NCBI GenBank assembly: GCA_030323885.1
Contig: CM059198.1
Coordinates: 76,959,097 to 77,023,096, forward strand
Direction: 5' to 3'
From: Branchipolynoe longqiensis
Taxonomy: Eukaryota; Annelida; Polychaeta; Phyllodocida; Polynoidae
DNA length: 64,000 bases
How positions within the stretch are numbered: the stretch's first letter is position 1; each line of letters opens with the position of its first letter. A program made the position numbers and the translations under genes. The notes beneath the pieces are model-generated. The model was not told the DNA's origin. It worked only from the letters and a program-made list of their open reading frames with translations, and made no database searches. Of this stretch, positions 53,979 through 63,489 are shown piece after piece.

Positions 53979-54600
53979 TAAGAACAAGGCAAGTAGTACA
54001 TACAAGCAGCACAGAGGGCGCCACTGGAGCGTGAAGGGGGATACCGAATGTAAGAAGGGCGAACCGAATGTAAGAAGAATTATAATACATTCTGTGGGAA
54101 TAGCCACTGAAATCCCCGCCTACAAGAAACAATGCGTACTTATGAAGAACTCAGGTGCAAAAACACTGTGAACGCCGATGACAAAAATTCAATTAAAATA
54201 ACAGATTTTCACTTGAAGCTAATTTTAATTCTCATTAATTCCACGTTGCTTGTGATAAAATGTTTATTGAGCAACGAACACAAAAATAGGAATGTAAAAG
54301 AAATGAACCCTTTGAAGGGTTCAAACCAATGTTTATCTCAATATTTGGATTGGCGTTTGCAGGGTTTTGCGCCTGAAATCTTCATATATATTTAGATGTT
54401 TTATTAACTACATCAATATAGGGTACTTCATCAGACCAATGTTGAAATGTATAAAGGTATTGAACTGTTATTTAACCGTGCTTCGTGTCCAGGCGTGTCT
54501 GGTCGGTGTTAAATGTCGCCTGGTATTGGCTGACACGAACTACTACTGCGCACTCATTTACGCTCACTGAATACGGTATTAATACGTAATGAAGAACTTG
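53979..54600. other. Spacer
   Basis: ACCGAATGTAAGAAG occurs twice (54040-54075). Otherwise AT-rich with no domain-bearing frame. Confidence 0.5.
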
Positions 54601-54654
54601 TGGACGTGAGCTATACAGGAGAGGAGAGAAGGGGGCAGCTAGAACTCACACAGG

Positions 54655-55640
54655 ATTCGTGACAGTGTGATAAGGGAGGGGCGGGTGTAAGGGGGGGGGG
54701 AGGAGTGGGGGATGGGGAATATACAGAATAAAGGAAGGAGGGGATGGAGGGGATGGGATATATAGGATGTGAGGGGCGGAGAGGGGAGGGAGGGGGAGGA
54801 GAGGGAGGAGAGGGGCGGAGGCGGGGAGGAGGGAGGGGAAGGAGAGAGGAGAGGGGCGCGAGGGGGGAACCGAGGGAGGAGAGGGAGTCAGGGGAGGGCG
54901 GGGAGGGAGCAGGGAGGAGAGCGGAGGGCAGGGGGAGGAGAAGAGCGGGAGGAGCGGGGAGGAGCGCGGGGAAGCGGGGAGGAGGGGGGAGGGGAGGAGG
55001 CGGGAGGAGAGGCGGAGGGGGGAGGGCGGGAGGACGGGGGGAAGAGAGCGGGGAGGCGGGAGGGGCGGCAGAAGGAGGAGAGGGAGAGACGTGAGGGCGG
55101 AAGTGGACAGAAAAAGGGGGGGGGAGAGCAGCAGAGAGCGGGGGCGCGAGCGTGGTCCATACCGCAGGCGCGCCAGCCGTAGCCCACACATCATTCGTGA
55201 GAGCATGAATAAAAGGGAGGGGGGAGTTAGGGGAATATACAGGATAAGGGACGGAGGGAAAGGGATGGAGAGAGGAGGGGAGGGGGAAGATAGGATGCGA
55301 GAGGAGGAGAAGAAATAGGGGAAGAGAGGGGGAGAGCGAGGAGAGTGAGGAGAAAAGTAAGAAAGAAAGAATGAAAATGATAGAGATAGAAAGGAAAAGA
55401 ACAAAAAGAATGAAGTGAAAATAGGGAAAAGAAAGAAAAGGAACAAAAAGAAAATGAAAGTGAACGAAGAAAAAAAAAGAAAAAAGAAAGAGGTAGAGAA
55501 AGAGGAAGAAAGGGGACGAACAAGAAAGACAGGCGGAGCGAAACAAAATGAAAGAAAATATAAAGAATAAGAGAGAATGGGCGAGAAGGCGCGAAAGATG
55601 GGTGGTCAGAACGAGAGATGTGGAGACTGCGTGCATCCTG
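54655..55640. repeat. ~1-kb polypurine tract: GGGGAGGA then GAAAGAAA
   Basis: GGAGGGGAGGAG-rich to about 55330, then GAAAGAAAAGG-rich. A balanced non-purine patch (55148-55210) interrupts it. The segments flanking the patch resemble each other: GGGGGAGTTAGGGGAATATA at 55217 and GGGGAATATACAGAATAAAG at 54715. Ser/Pro/Leu/Phe frames to 350 residues are artefacts. Confidence 0.93.
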
Positions 55641-55774
55641 CGCACATAACAATTTGCTAACAATGGTTGGCTAACTGGTGGTGAAGTGTGGCCTGTGACA
55701 CCTTCCTCCCCACAGCTGGTGACGGACGTTAATCCTTGAGTGTGGACCTCCGTAAAGCCGTCAGCTGGTCACCT

Positions 55775-56015
55775 ACGCACCGCACACCACACGCCTACAC
55801 ACGCACACACCTACACACTTACACACCCACACACACCTATACACTTACACACCTACCTACAGGGTGCTGCACCCCTCTCCCGCACACACGCGCACACGCA
55901 CACGCGCGCGCACAATGCACAACACTTCTTCAAACCACTGCCCACGCGCACCACACTCATAGTCCCCACCCCACCCCACCCCACCCCACTCCACCCCACC
56001 TCCCACACTCCCTAA
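55775..56015. repeat. CACACCTACACA and CCCCA repeats
   Basis: ACACACCTACACACTTACAC, then CGCACACGCGCGC, then (CCCCA)n at 55968-55992. Confidence 0.88.
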
Positions 56016-56049
56016 GTCTGGACTAACCAGAGTTGATTATCAGAGCACT

Positions 56050-57335
56050 GTGGTGGAGGTAGTGGTGGTGGTGGGTGTGGGTGTGGTAGTGGTGTGTGGT
56101 GGTGGTGATGTGTGGTGGTGTGTCGTGGTGGTGGAGGTGGTGGTGGTGGGTGGAGGAGGTAGTGGTGGGTGGTGGGTGGTGGTCGGTGCGGTGGTAGTGG
56201 TGATGGTCGAGGGGGTGGTGCTGGTGGTCGGGTGGTGTGGTGGAGGTGGTGGTGGAGGTAGTGGTGGGTGGTGGGTGTGGTGGTGGTGGAGTTGTGGTGG
56301 TGGTGGTGGTGGTGTGGTGTGGTGGTGGTGGTGTGGTGGTGGTGGTGTGTGGTGGTGGTGTGTGGTGTGTGGTGGTGGTGTGTGGTGGTGGTGGAGGTGT
56401 GGTGGTGGTGTGGTGGTAGGTGGTGGAGGTGGTGGTTGAGGTGGGGTGGGTGGGGTGGGGGTGGGGTGGTGGGTGGGTGGGGTGTGGTGGGGTGGTGGTG
56501 GTGGGGGTGGTGGAGGTGGGGGGGTGGGGGGTGGGGGTGGGGGTGGTGGGGGTGGGGGGGGGGTGGTGGTGGTGGTGGGGGTGGGGTGGTGGGGGTGGTG
56601 GGTGGGGGTGGTGGGGGGGTGGTGGGTGGTGGGGGGGGGGGTGGTGGGGGGGTGGTGTGGTGGGGGTGGGGGGTGTGGTGGGGGGGGTGGGGGGGTGGTG
56701 GGGGGTGGTGGTGTGGTGGGGTGGGGGTGGTGGTGGGGTGGGGTGGGGTGGGTGGTGGTGGTGGTGGTGGGGGGGTGGTGGGTGGTGGTGGGTGGGTGGT
56801 GGTGGCGGGTGGGGGGTGGTGGTGGGGGGGTGGGGGGGTGGGGGTGGGGTGGGGGGGGTGGGTGGTGGGGGGTGGGGGTGGGGGAGGTGGTGGGGTGGGG
56901 GTGGGGGGGGGGTGGGGTGGGGGGGTGGGGGGGGGGGGGTGGGGGTGGTGGTGGTGGGGGTGGTGGTGGTGGAGCTGGTGGTGGTGGTGGAGCTTGTGGT
57001 GATGGTGGTGGAGGTGGTGGTTGGTGGTGGTTGTGGTAGTGGTGGTGGTCATTGTAGTGGTGGTGGTGGTGGAGGAGGTGGTTGTGGCTGGGGGTGGTGG
57101 TGATGGAGGTGGAGATGGTGGTGGTGGTGGAGGAGGTAGTGGTGGGTTGTGGTGGTGGTGGAGGAGGTGGTCGTGGAGGAGGTGGTCGTGGGTGGTCGAG
57201 GTCATGGTGGGCCGTGGTGGGTGGTGGTAGGTGTGGTAGTGGTGGGTGGTCGTGGTGGAGGTGGTCGTGGTGGTGTTGGGTGGTGCTGGTGGTGGTGATT
57301 GTGGGTGGTGGGTGGTAGTCGGTGGTGGTGATGGG
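56050..57335. repeat. ~1.3-kb GGT/GGTGG tract
   Basis: Plus strand GGTGGTGGT with GGGGG-rich middle (56450-56960), strongly G-quadruplex-prone. Thr/His/Pro frames of up to 453 residues on the minus strand and Val/Gly/Trp frames on the plus strand are artefacts. Edges carry GGTGGAGGTAGTGGTGGTG modules of about 100 bp. Confidence 0.95.
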
Positions 57336-57384
57336 AGTGGTGGAATAGGTATAACAAAATTGGTAAGTGAGAGGTGGTGGATGA

Positions 57385-57525
57385 TTGGGGTTTAACGTCA
57401 CTGCACCTGATGGTGACTTTATAGTGATGCCTCACTGTGATACAATACTGCCGGCACCATGACACACGATGCCACTCAGACACATTATCCTAAGACTGAT
57501 CCAACCAGTCATTGCACTACCTGCC
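57385..57525 (-). mobile_element. S1 SINE, degenerate
   Basis: GGGGTTTAACGTC, ATGGTGACTTTATAGTGATG, CCGGCACCATGACACACGAT and ACACATTATCCTAAGACTG correspond to the S1 tail-core; much of the tail block is lost. Confidence 0.65.
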
Positions 57526-57856
57526 CTGCAGCACTATCAACGTATTAATATATTATATGCTACTTGTAACGCATCACTGTCAGCCTATGTCAAGTCTGCA
57601 CTCTGTGCACCATGGGATGTTCTTTTTGCATTGAGAATACCACGGCTGCGCATCAATCAAAAGACCTCTTAATGTTGGTATGTGTGGGTGTGGGTGGAGG
57701 GCGGGGGGGGGGGGGGCTGGAGACGTCATTACATCCGCATTGCATCACATTATGATGTGTCAGAGTTTGGCCACTTTGTCATTTATTACTGTTCTCATTA
57801 ATCATATTCTTGTTTTAAAACCACTAAAAAAGCACGTCTGGCTCTTGGCACTAAAA
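57526..57856. other. Spacer
   Basis: A G-run at 57702-57716; no other feature recognised. Confidence 0.45.
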
Positions 57857-57955
57857 CGGTTAGTTGGTTGTTGGATTTTTACATCCTGGCATCATCTACG
57901 GTCATATCAGGACGTGTACCGACCTGTGACAGGGCACACTCATGGTGACTTTATA
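57857..57955 (-). mobile_element. S1 SINE, tail part, split by MITE N
   Basis: TTAGTTGGTTGTTGGATTTT, ACATCCTGGCATCATCTACG and ACTCATGGTGACTTTATA. It continues at 58313 (GTGCTGCCCCCC) after the MITE. Confidence 0.85.
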
Positions 57956-58312
57956 CTTAAAGTTGCATAGTCCGATGGTTTTGAATTTCTGTATTTTTTC
58001 TGAGATAAATATATTAGATCGATCACTAGTATCTACTTTACATCAGTTCAAAGTTACTTTTATTTTAAATGGTAAACCTTTGAGATATTTTGAGTGCAAA
58101 CATGGAAAATTACATTTGGCAAGCACACCAAAACTCTGACACCATAGACTTCTGCAGGAACAGGTTCTGTTAAATTGACTCAGTATTGCCTTCTACGCAG
58201 AAACAAATGCTTAATAAGTGCAGCAGTATCTAAGTTAGATATGTCAAATCAAATCTAGATACTTGGTTTGGTTTAGAAAATTTGATATTTGATCGGACTA
58301 TGCAGCTTTAAA
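57956..58312 (+). mobile_element. MITE family N, full length, inserted in S1
   Basis: The left end CTTAAAGTTGCATAGTCCGA pairs with the right end ATCGGACTATGCAGCTTTAA. It is 357 bp. The host SINE sequence resumes without loss of more than a few bases, so the boundaries are firm. Reverse-oriented full copy at 14234. Confidence 0.9.
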
Positions 58313-58560
58313 GTGCTGCCCCCCTTGAAGAGCAGGCCGGCAGCACCATGACCTGATATCGCACTCAGTCACGTTATCCTGACACTGAGCCAACCAGTCC
58401 TTGCCCTATTCCTATTAATGCCGATCGCCTGGCTAGGAAGCAACAACTATCAATGTTTAAGTCATTGGTTTGACTCGACCAGGGTTCGAACCCATGGGTT
58501 CGAATCCCACGATGTACCAAAACGGGAGACGACCGCTCAACTCATTCGGCCATCCCGTCT
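58313..58560 (-). mobile_element. S1 SINE, 5' part, type I head
   Basis: GTGCTGCCCCCCTTGAAGAG through GCCTGGCTAGGAAGCAACAA, two B-box motifs (GGGTTCGAACCC, GGGTTCGAATCC) and the head CAACTCATTCGGCCATCCCG. Confidence 0.87.
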
Positions 58561-58584
58561 GGTCGTTAAAACGGTGGAACGTTA

Positions 58585-58642
58585 CTTGGTAGGTTGTTGG
58601 AATTTCACGTCCTGGTAACATCTCAGGTTGTATCAGGACGGG
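58585..58642 (-). mobile_element. S1 SINE, 3'-end fragment
   Basis: GGTAGGTTGTTGGAATTTCA, CGTCCTGGTAACATCTCAGG and TATCAGGACGGG. Confidence 0.68.
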
Positions 58643-58765
58643 TGGAACGCGGTGCCTGAGTGAGTGGTGAGTGCGTTGTGTGAAAGGTCCGTCACACAGG
58701 AAGGAGAGAGAGAGAGAGAGAGTCCTTCCTTCTCTGCGTCTCACAGCTCCAAGAACCAAAGTAGC

Positions 58766-59035
58766 AGAGCGCAGGATTCGCGTGCGGGAGATCGGGAGTT
58801 TGGTTCTCAGTCAAGTCAAACCAATGACTTACCAGGCTTCCTAGCCTGGCACTCGGCATTAATGGGATAGGGCAAGGACTGGTCAGTTCAGTATCAGGAT
58901 AATGTGACTGGGTGGGATATCGAGTCATGATTTCCCAGTGGGGCAGCCTTATAAGTGTGAAGTCGCCATGAGTGCACACTGCCACAATGCAGTACCATAT
59001 CCTGATATGACCCTAGATGTTGCCAGGATGTGCAA
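58766..59035 (+). mobile_element. S1 SINE, type II head, nearly complete
   Basis: GCAGGATTCGCGTGCGGGAG, ATCGGGAGTTTGGTTCTCAG, GGCTTCCTAGCCTGGCACTC and CCTAGATGTTGCCAGGATGT. A small deletion (GTGCTGGTGG region) and an insertion near 58952. Confidence 0.85.
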
Positions 59036-59039
59036 CTCA

Positions 59040-59345
59040 GCCAGTGTAGTAAGTTCAAAACACTACCCCACAGATTAGCTAGGTTCAAAACACTAATGTG
59101 GCCATGCTCAAAACACTATCCTTAATTTCAAAACACTACCTCTGAGTTCAACACAATACTCTTAAGAAAAGTTATAATTGCTGCATATTAATTTTCATTT
59201 GTACTATCTGCATACTGCATACATGTATGTGTATGCAGTAAGGTGGAACAGTATGTAGAAGGATGGGGCTGTATGCAGTGAGGTGGGGCAGAATGTAGTA
59301 GGGTGGGGCAGTATGCAGTTGGGTGGGGCAGTATGTAGTAAGGTG
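59040..59345 (-). repeat. Composite repeat (TTTTGAAC units + TACTGCC units), inverted copy
   Basis: The reverse complement of 42206-42370: GTTCAAAACACTACCCCACA, CAAAACACTATCCTTAA, then AATTTTCATTTGTAC and GGTGGGGCAGTATGTAGTA units of 19-20 bp. Confidence 0.75.
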
Positions 59346-59367
59346 GGGCAGTAGAGATTGTTGTTTG

Positions 59368-59417
59368 GTTGTTGTTTTATGTCCTAGCAACATCTGAGGA
59401 CATATCAGGACGAGTAC
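59368..59417 (-). mobile_element. S1 SINE, 3'-end fragment
   Basis: GTTTTATGTCCTAGCAACAT, CTGAGGACATATCAGGACGA and GTACCG, then directly into 39-bp-family units. Confidence 0.7.
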
Positions 59418-59419
59418 CG

Positions 59420-59785
59420 TATTAGAATATGCTGATAGTGCTGCGGGATTTAACAACATATTAGTAGGCCTATACGCTGATAGTACTGTGGCGTTTAAAA
59501 ACATATTAGTATATGCTGATAGCGCTGCAGCGTTTAACAACGTATTAGTACGCTGATAGTGCTGCAGCGTTTAACAACATATTACTATACGGTGATAGTG
59601 TTGTGGCATCTGCACAGCATATCAGTATACACCGAGAGACTGCTGCGGTGTCTACACCACGTATTAGTATACGCTGATAGTGCTGCAGGGTTTACCAATG
59701 TATTAGTATACCCTGATAGTGCTGTGGCGTTTAACAACGTATTAGTATATGTTGATAGTGCTGCGGTGTTTAACTTCATACAGCC
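59420..59785. repeat. Dispersed 39-bp-family array, about 9 units
   Basis: ATATGCTGATAGTGCTGCGG, TACGCTGATAGTACTGTGGC and TATACCCTGATAGTGCTGTG with TTTAACAACATATTAGTA halves. Diverged relative to the main array at 35161. Confidence 0.88.
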
Positions 59786-59817
59786 CTACACTACTGCCCA
59801 CTGCCCCACCAGGTACT

Positions 59818-60005
59818 GTGGCCTAATTGGTAGAGCATTGGCCTCGCGTGCAGAAGGTCAGGAGTTTAGTTCCCGGTTGAGTCAGACTGATGACTTTAAA
59901 ATTAATACTTGTCACTTCCTAGCCTGGCCCTCGGTGCATTAATAGGATAGGGCAAGGACTGGGTTAGCTCAGTGTCAGGATAATGTGACTGAGTTGGATA
60001 TCGGT
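59818..60005 (+). mobile_element. S1 SINE, type II head, 3' half missing
   Basis: GTGGCCTAATTGGTAGAGCA (A-box-like), GGCCTCGCGTGCAGAAGGTC, AGTTTAGTTCCCGGTTGAGT (B-box-like), TCACTTCCTAGCCTGGCCCT and GGATAATGTGACTGAGTTGG. It is the clearest type II tRNA-like head in the window. Confidence 0.82.
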
Positions 60006-60109
60006 GTGAATGTGAATGCTGCTGTGTTTGCTATAGAAAACAGTAACTTTGACTTTCCTTAACAAATTTAGAGCAAAAAACTCCAAAAATGGAATGGGTA
60101 CCTATGCCG

Positions 60110-60165
60110 CATGTCACATGTCACATGCCACATGCCGCATGCCGCATACAGCGCTTATGTGTTTC
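60110..60165. repeat. CATGCCGCATGTCACATGTC short repeat
   Basis: GCCGCATG/TCACATG words of 7 bp repeated about seven times. Confidence 0.65.
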
Positions 60166-60214
60166 AAACGCTGCAGCATATTCCACATTGGTTTGCGCTG
60201 ATCGTGCTGATAGT

Positions 60215-60345
60215 GTTTTGAACTTGGGCAGTGTTTTGAACGCATGTTTAGGGTAGTGTTTTGAACTTAACGGTTGTGTTTTGAAGTTCAAAACACTACC
60301 GTAGTGTTTTGAACTTGGTAGTGTTTTGAACGTCCTACACCGGCT
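60215..60345. repeat. TTTTGAAC minisatellite
   Basis: GTGTTTTGAACTTGGGCA, GTGTTTTGAACGCATG and GTAGTGTTTTGAACTTGG, with an inverted piece TTCAAAACACTACCG. It ends CCTACACCGG, the same word that precedes the foldback element at 42460. Confidence 0.75.
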
Positions 60346-60421
60346 CCCTAACCCCCAAAAACGAACGGAGCCCAGAAACCAATAATTCTAATTGATACAA
60401 AAACGCCACCACGTCCAGTTA

Positions 60422-60495
60422 CTGCATAACACCCCCACCACCACCCACCACCCACCACCACCCACCACCACTCACCACCACCCACCACCACCATT
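60422..60495. repeat. (CCACCA)n repeat
   Basis: CACCCCCACCACCACCCACC units. Confidence 0.92.
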
Positions 60496-60564
60496 TCACC
60501 CCTTAACAACAAGCCCTTCCGCGTGCACCACTACAAGATGCAAATTAAATGGGCCGTATTTTTA

Positions 60565-60725
60565 TTGGTTCTCGCCAATTACCCTTTCTCCCGCTAGGGG
60601 GCAGCAGCGGCTAATGACCGCGCCTGCAGTCATTATGCTAATTTCAGCCAATCAGCGCCGAGCTCGCCAATGAGCCCGGCATTACTCGATTGCTGCGGGA
60701 TTGAAACCGATGACAAAGCTGCCCC
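60565..60725. promoter_or_regulatory. Candidate cis-regulatory element with a CTCF-like core
   Basis: CCGCTAGGGGGCAG at 60591-60604 fits the bilaterian CTCF core CCRSYAGRKGGCRG at every position. Around it: ATTGG and CCAAT words on both strands (60563-60580, 60647), ATTATGCTAATTTC (POU/homeodomain-like, 60634-60647), CCAATTACC and GGCTAATGACC (TAAT cores). The segment matches none of the repeat families and has CpGs. It is an inference from motif clustering only. Confidence 0.35.
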
Positions 60726-60737
60726 GTGGGCAGTAAT

Positions 60738-60782
60738 CCGGGGAATCCGGGGAATCCGGGAAATCCGGGGAATCCCCCACAA
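60738..60782. repeat. GGGGAATCC short tandem repeat
   Basis: Four to five units of (C)CGGGGAATC. Confidence 0.85.
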
Positions 60783-60843
60783 CCCTTAGCTGCAGCGTGT
60801 GTCTGAGCTGAGGGAAGGGAGGCAGGTCTCCGTTAAAAAAAAG

Positions 60844-61148
60844 TAAAGCTTGTTTTATTTAATGACGCCTCTAGAGCACATTGATTTTTGGTCATTCCCG
60901 ACATATTTCTTTGGAGGAAACCCTCTGCCGCCACATAGGCTACTCTTTCTGATAAGCAGCAAAAGGTCTTTTATATGCACTTTCCCACAGACAGGACAGC
61001 AGATACTACAGCTGTTAATGAACCAGTTGTGGACCACCGGTCAAAACTGAAAATAACCCAAAATGCAAATGTGTCCTCTGAGGAGGATCAATAGGATGAC
61101 CGACACCGTTACAGGTGGACACTCTATCGCCTGAGCTACGTCCCGCTC
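60844..61148 (-). mobile_element. SINE family S3, full length
   Basis: On the minus strand the head GGGACGTAGCTCAGGCGATA carries an A box (TAGCTCAGGCG), and a B-box-like part lies near GATTGATCCT. The body has TTTTCAGTTTTGACC, CCTGTCTGTGGGAAAGTGCA, TATAAAAGACC and GGTTTCCTCCAAAGAAATAT, ending TCATTAAATAAAACAAGC. The phrase CCCACAGACAGGA with TTTATATGCAC (plus strand) resembles a SINE family I know from molluscs; the exact name is not claimed. Confidence 0.82.
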
Positions 61149-61235
61149 TCTACAGGTCTATGTGTGCTGCATGTGTCCTGGCTAATATCATCGCTGGCTT
61201 GTATGCATTTTGTAATTTGTATAAGTCCCTCATGA

Positions 61236-61312
61236 GCCAATCGGAATCGGTGGCTCAATGACTAGAGCGCAGAGAGTTCGAATCCCAGCCGAGTCAAACC
61301 GATGATACTTGT
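61236..61312 (+). mobile_element. S1-like tRNA head alone
   Basis: GGTGGCTCAATGACTAGAGC (A-box-like), AGAGTTCGAATCCCAGCC (B box), GAGTCAAACCGATGATACTT. The rest of S1 is missing, replaced by AT-rich sequence. Confidence 0.65.
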
Positions 61313-61359
61313 AGCACTGTCTCATTCTTTGTGTATATTAATTTTCTACTTATTTTCTT

Positions 61360-61590
61360 TTTTTGTTGTAAATATAGTTTATTCATTGAATAAAGTCTTT
61401 TGTCAGCGCCGTGGCACTGGTCTTCCAGCCATGTGACAATACAGTTATTTACACACACCCACACCCACACCCACATATGTAGTCTGATATTGTCTTCAGC
61501 AGCTAGCTCAAATCAGCTGAAATAACAATATTAAACATTCAAAGACTTACAGATGGCATAGTTTGACAATTCATATATAAAAATAGTCTT
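61360..61590 (+). repeat. Dispersed repeat family R
   Basis: TTGTTGTAAATATAGTTTAT, GTCTTTTGTCAGCGCC, CAATACAGTTATTTACA, a (CACACC)n expansion at 61452-61473 absent from the copy at 4845, then TGTAGTCTGATATTGTC and GTTTGACAATTCATATATAA. Confidence 0.68.
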
Positions 61591-61944
61591 ACATTTCATT
61601 TTTCTCTCTATTAATCTTCTTTTAGTTGATTCTTTGTGTATTCACTTTCTCTTAATTTTCTTTGATCGCATCCTTCCTCTGTTCATTTTCCATTCACGCT
61701 CATATTATCTCATCCTGTGGATATGCATCTTTTATTTATCTTCTATTTATTTTCTTTTAACTCATGCTTTGTGTATTCATTTTCTATTAATGTTATTTTG
61801 TCCATTTAAAAAAAGAATTCTTTTATCAATTTTGTCATCATATTCTTGACCTATTCATTTTCAATTTACTTTATTTTGATTTCATTCTTTAGTTACATGT
61901 GTATAATCAAATCTAGATTACTGTTTTTCTGTATTTTTCGGTAC
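61591..61944. other. AT-rich spacer
   Basis: TTCATTTTCTATTAAT-type words recur (61577, 61640, 61775, 61855), a loose degenerate repeat of about 60-90 bp. No gene. Confidence 0.5.
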
Positions 61945-62152
61945 ATTAGTGGTTTAAACGGTAAATTTCAATCGCGCACAATTGGTCTTCCTCATTTGAC
62001 TGCTCCTTGCCCTATCCTAATAATGCCGAGCGCCTGACACGTATAAATTGTTAGGTCATTGCTTTGACTCAACCAGAGTTCGGACCCACGATGCCACGAT
62101 CTACCAACATGGGAGACGGACACTCTAACTCATTCGGCCATCCCGTCTGGTT
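61945..62152 (-). mobile_element. Chimeric SINE S1/S2, copy 3, with complete head
   Basis: ACATTAGTGGTTTAAACGG, GCACAATTGGTCTTCCTCAT (S2 tail) join GCTCCTTGCCCTATCCTAAT (S1 body), then TTGACTCAACCAGAGTTCGG, CGATCTACCAACATGGGAGA and CTCATTCGGCCATCCCGTCT (type I tRNA-like head). This copy defines the chimera end to end (about 208 bp). Confidence 0.85.
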
Positions 62153-62154
62153 TT

Positions 62155-62412
62155 GGTTTTGAAAGTTTGATGGTTTTAGGGGATATTTGAAGCGCAAACA
62201 TTCCAAATTAATCTTGGCATGCACATCAAAATTCTGCCACTACAAACATCAGCAGCAACAGCTTCTATTAAATTGACTCAGTCTGAAAATCCTTCCGCGC
62301 ATAAACAAATGCTGAATAAATGTCTGAGTACCTAAATTGGAAATGTAGTATAAAATCTACATCAGGGTCTTTGTTGCTGAGATTTGATGCTTTTATCAGA
62401 CTGTGCATCTTC
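62155..62412 (+). mobile_element. MITE family N, left end missing
   Basis: GGATATTTGAAGCGCAAACA, TTAAATTGACTCAGTCTGAA and TTTATCAGACTGTGCATCTT match 58075-58310. Confidence 0.75.
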
Positions 62413-62662
62413 AATACATGACACCGCTGAAGTCTATGATGTGCAGTATTTCGTCATGCAGGGTAAAATTTATATTTGCATGTCTCTCACTTTAAATAGC
62501 CCCTTTGAAAATACCAGTAACTTCACACTGTAACTACCCAAAGTATATTATATGGTTCAACCATATTTATTTATTTATTTAAAAAAGGCAGAACCGTAAA
62601 ACTATCTAACTATGTCATTGTAATGTCAATGTTAATACTCCATTTAACAAATTGTAAATGTA

Positions 62663-62859
62663 CAGTAAAACCTCTCTAACCGACCACCTCCACAGATCGA
62701 CCACTCCCCTATATCAATCGCTTTTTTTTTGCATCCCAAATGACCGCTCATACAATACCATTGTAATGATAGAAGGAAAACCTCCCTAAACCGACCACCT
62801 CCCTAAATGGACCATTTAAAATCGGTCCCAAGGTCTGTCGATTTAGAGAGGTTTTACTG
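62663..62859. mobile_element. MITE family P, intact
   Basis: TA, CAGTAAAACCTCTCTAACCG ... GATTTAGAGAGGTTTTACTG, TA (62661-62662, 62860-62861). 197 bp, with GAAGGAAAACCTCCC inserted relative to the copy at 6001. Confidence 0.88.
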
Positions 62860-62884
62860 TATATTCATAGGAAGTCAAAAGTCA

Positions 62885-62980
62885 ATTAAAGCTGCATACT
62901 CTTAAAGAAAGCATCACATATTTTAAAAGAATGCACATATGTCGATTTGATCTGAAACATCCAACTTATAAGACTGTGCA
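62885..62980 (-). mobile_element. MITE family N, fragment
   Basis: TTAAAGCTGCATACTCTTAA, TTAAAAGAATGCACATATGT and CAACTTATAAGACTGTGCA; similar to 28391-28498. Confidence 0.5.
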
Positions 62981-63014
62981 CTCACCACCCCTCTAAGTCT
63001 AAAGCATAATTTAC

Positions 63015-63262
63015 TTCTAAACCAGTCGTCCGCAGCTGGTTCATCAAAAGATGTGGTCTGTGCCGTCCTGTCTGTGGGAAAGTGCATATAAAACTTAAAA
63101 GACCCGTCGCTGCTTGTTGGAGAGAGAGTAGCCTTTGTGACGGCAGGGGGTTTCCTACAAAGAAATATGTCAGAATGACCATATGTTTTACGTCCAAAAG
63201 CCGATGATAAAAATTAATGCGCTCTAGAGGCATCGTTAAATAAAACAAGTTTTACTTTAAGT
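63015..63262 (+). mobile_element. SINE family S3, 5'-truncated
   Basis: AACCAGTCGTCCGCAGCTGG, CCGTCCTGTCTGTGGGAAAG, TGCATATAAAACTTAAAAGA, GGGTTTCCTACAAAGAAATA and ATCGTTAAATAAAACAAG. The tRNA-like head is lost; orientation is opposite to 60844. Confidence 0.82.
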
Positions 63263-63489
63263 TACTTCAAAGTAAAAACACAGTAAATGATATCGTTCGA
63301 CGTGATATGTTTACAAATGAAAGATTTATTTCTAAAAAAAAAAATGTGGGAGAAACTGAAAAGGTGTTAATAATGTGGCTCATCCCGAAGCTGCCTGGTG
63401 CGTTGGCCCTGACTGAATCGAAATGACGATATCGGTCGTAAAAGCTGCCGTGTAAAATATAACAGACAGCATAATAAATTATTTTATTT

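Noticed and set aside
54611..55663. 350-codon Ser/Pro/Leu/Phe frame
   Set aside because: Complement of a GGGGA/GAAA polypurine tract; it looks hydrophobic only because CTC/TTT codons dominate.
56012..57401. Pro/His/Thr-rich frames of 397-453 codons
   Set aside because: They are the complement of a GGT/GGTGG repeat tract, a compositional artefact.
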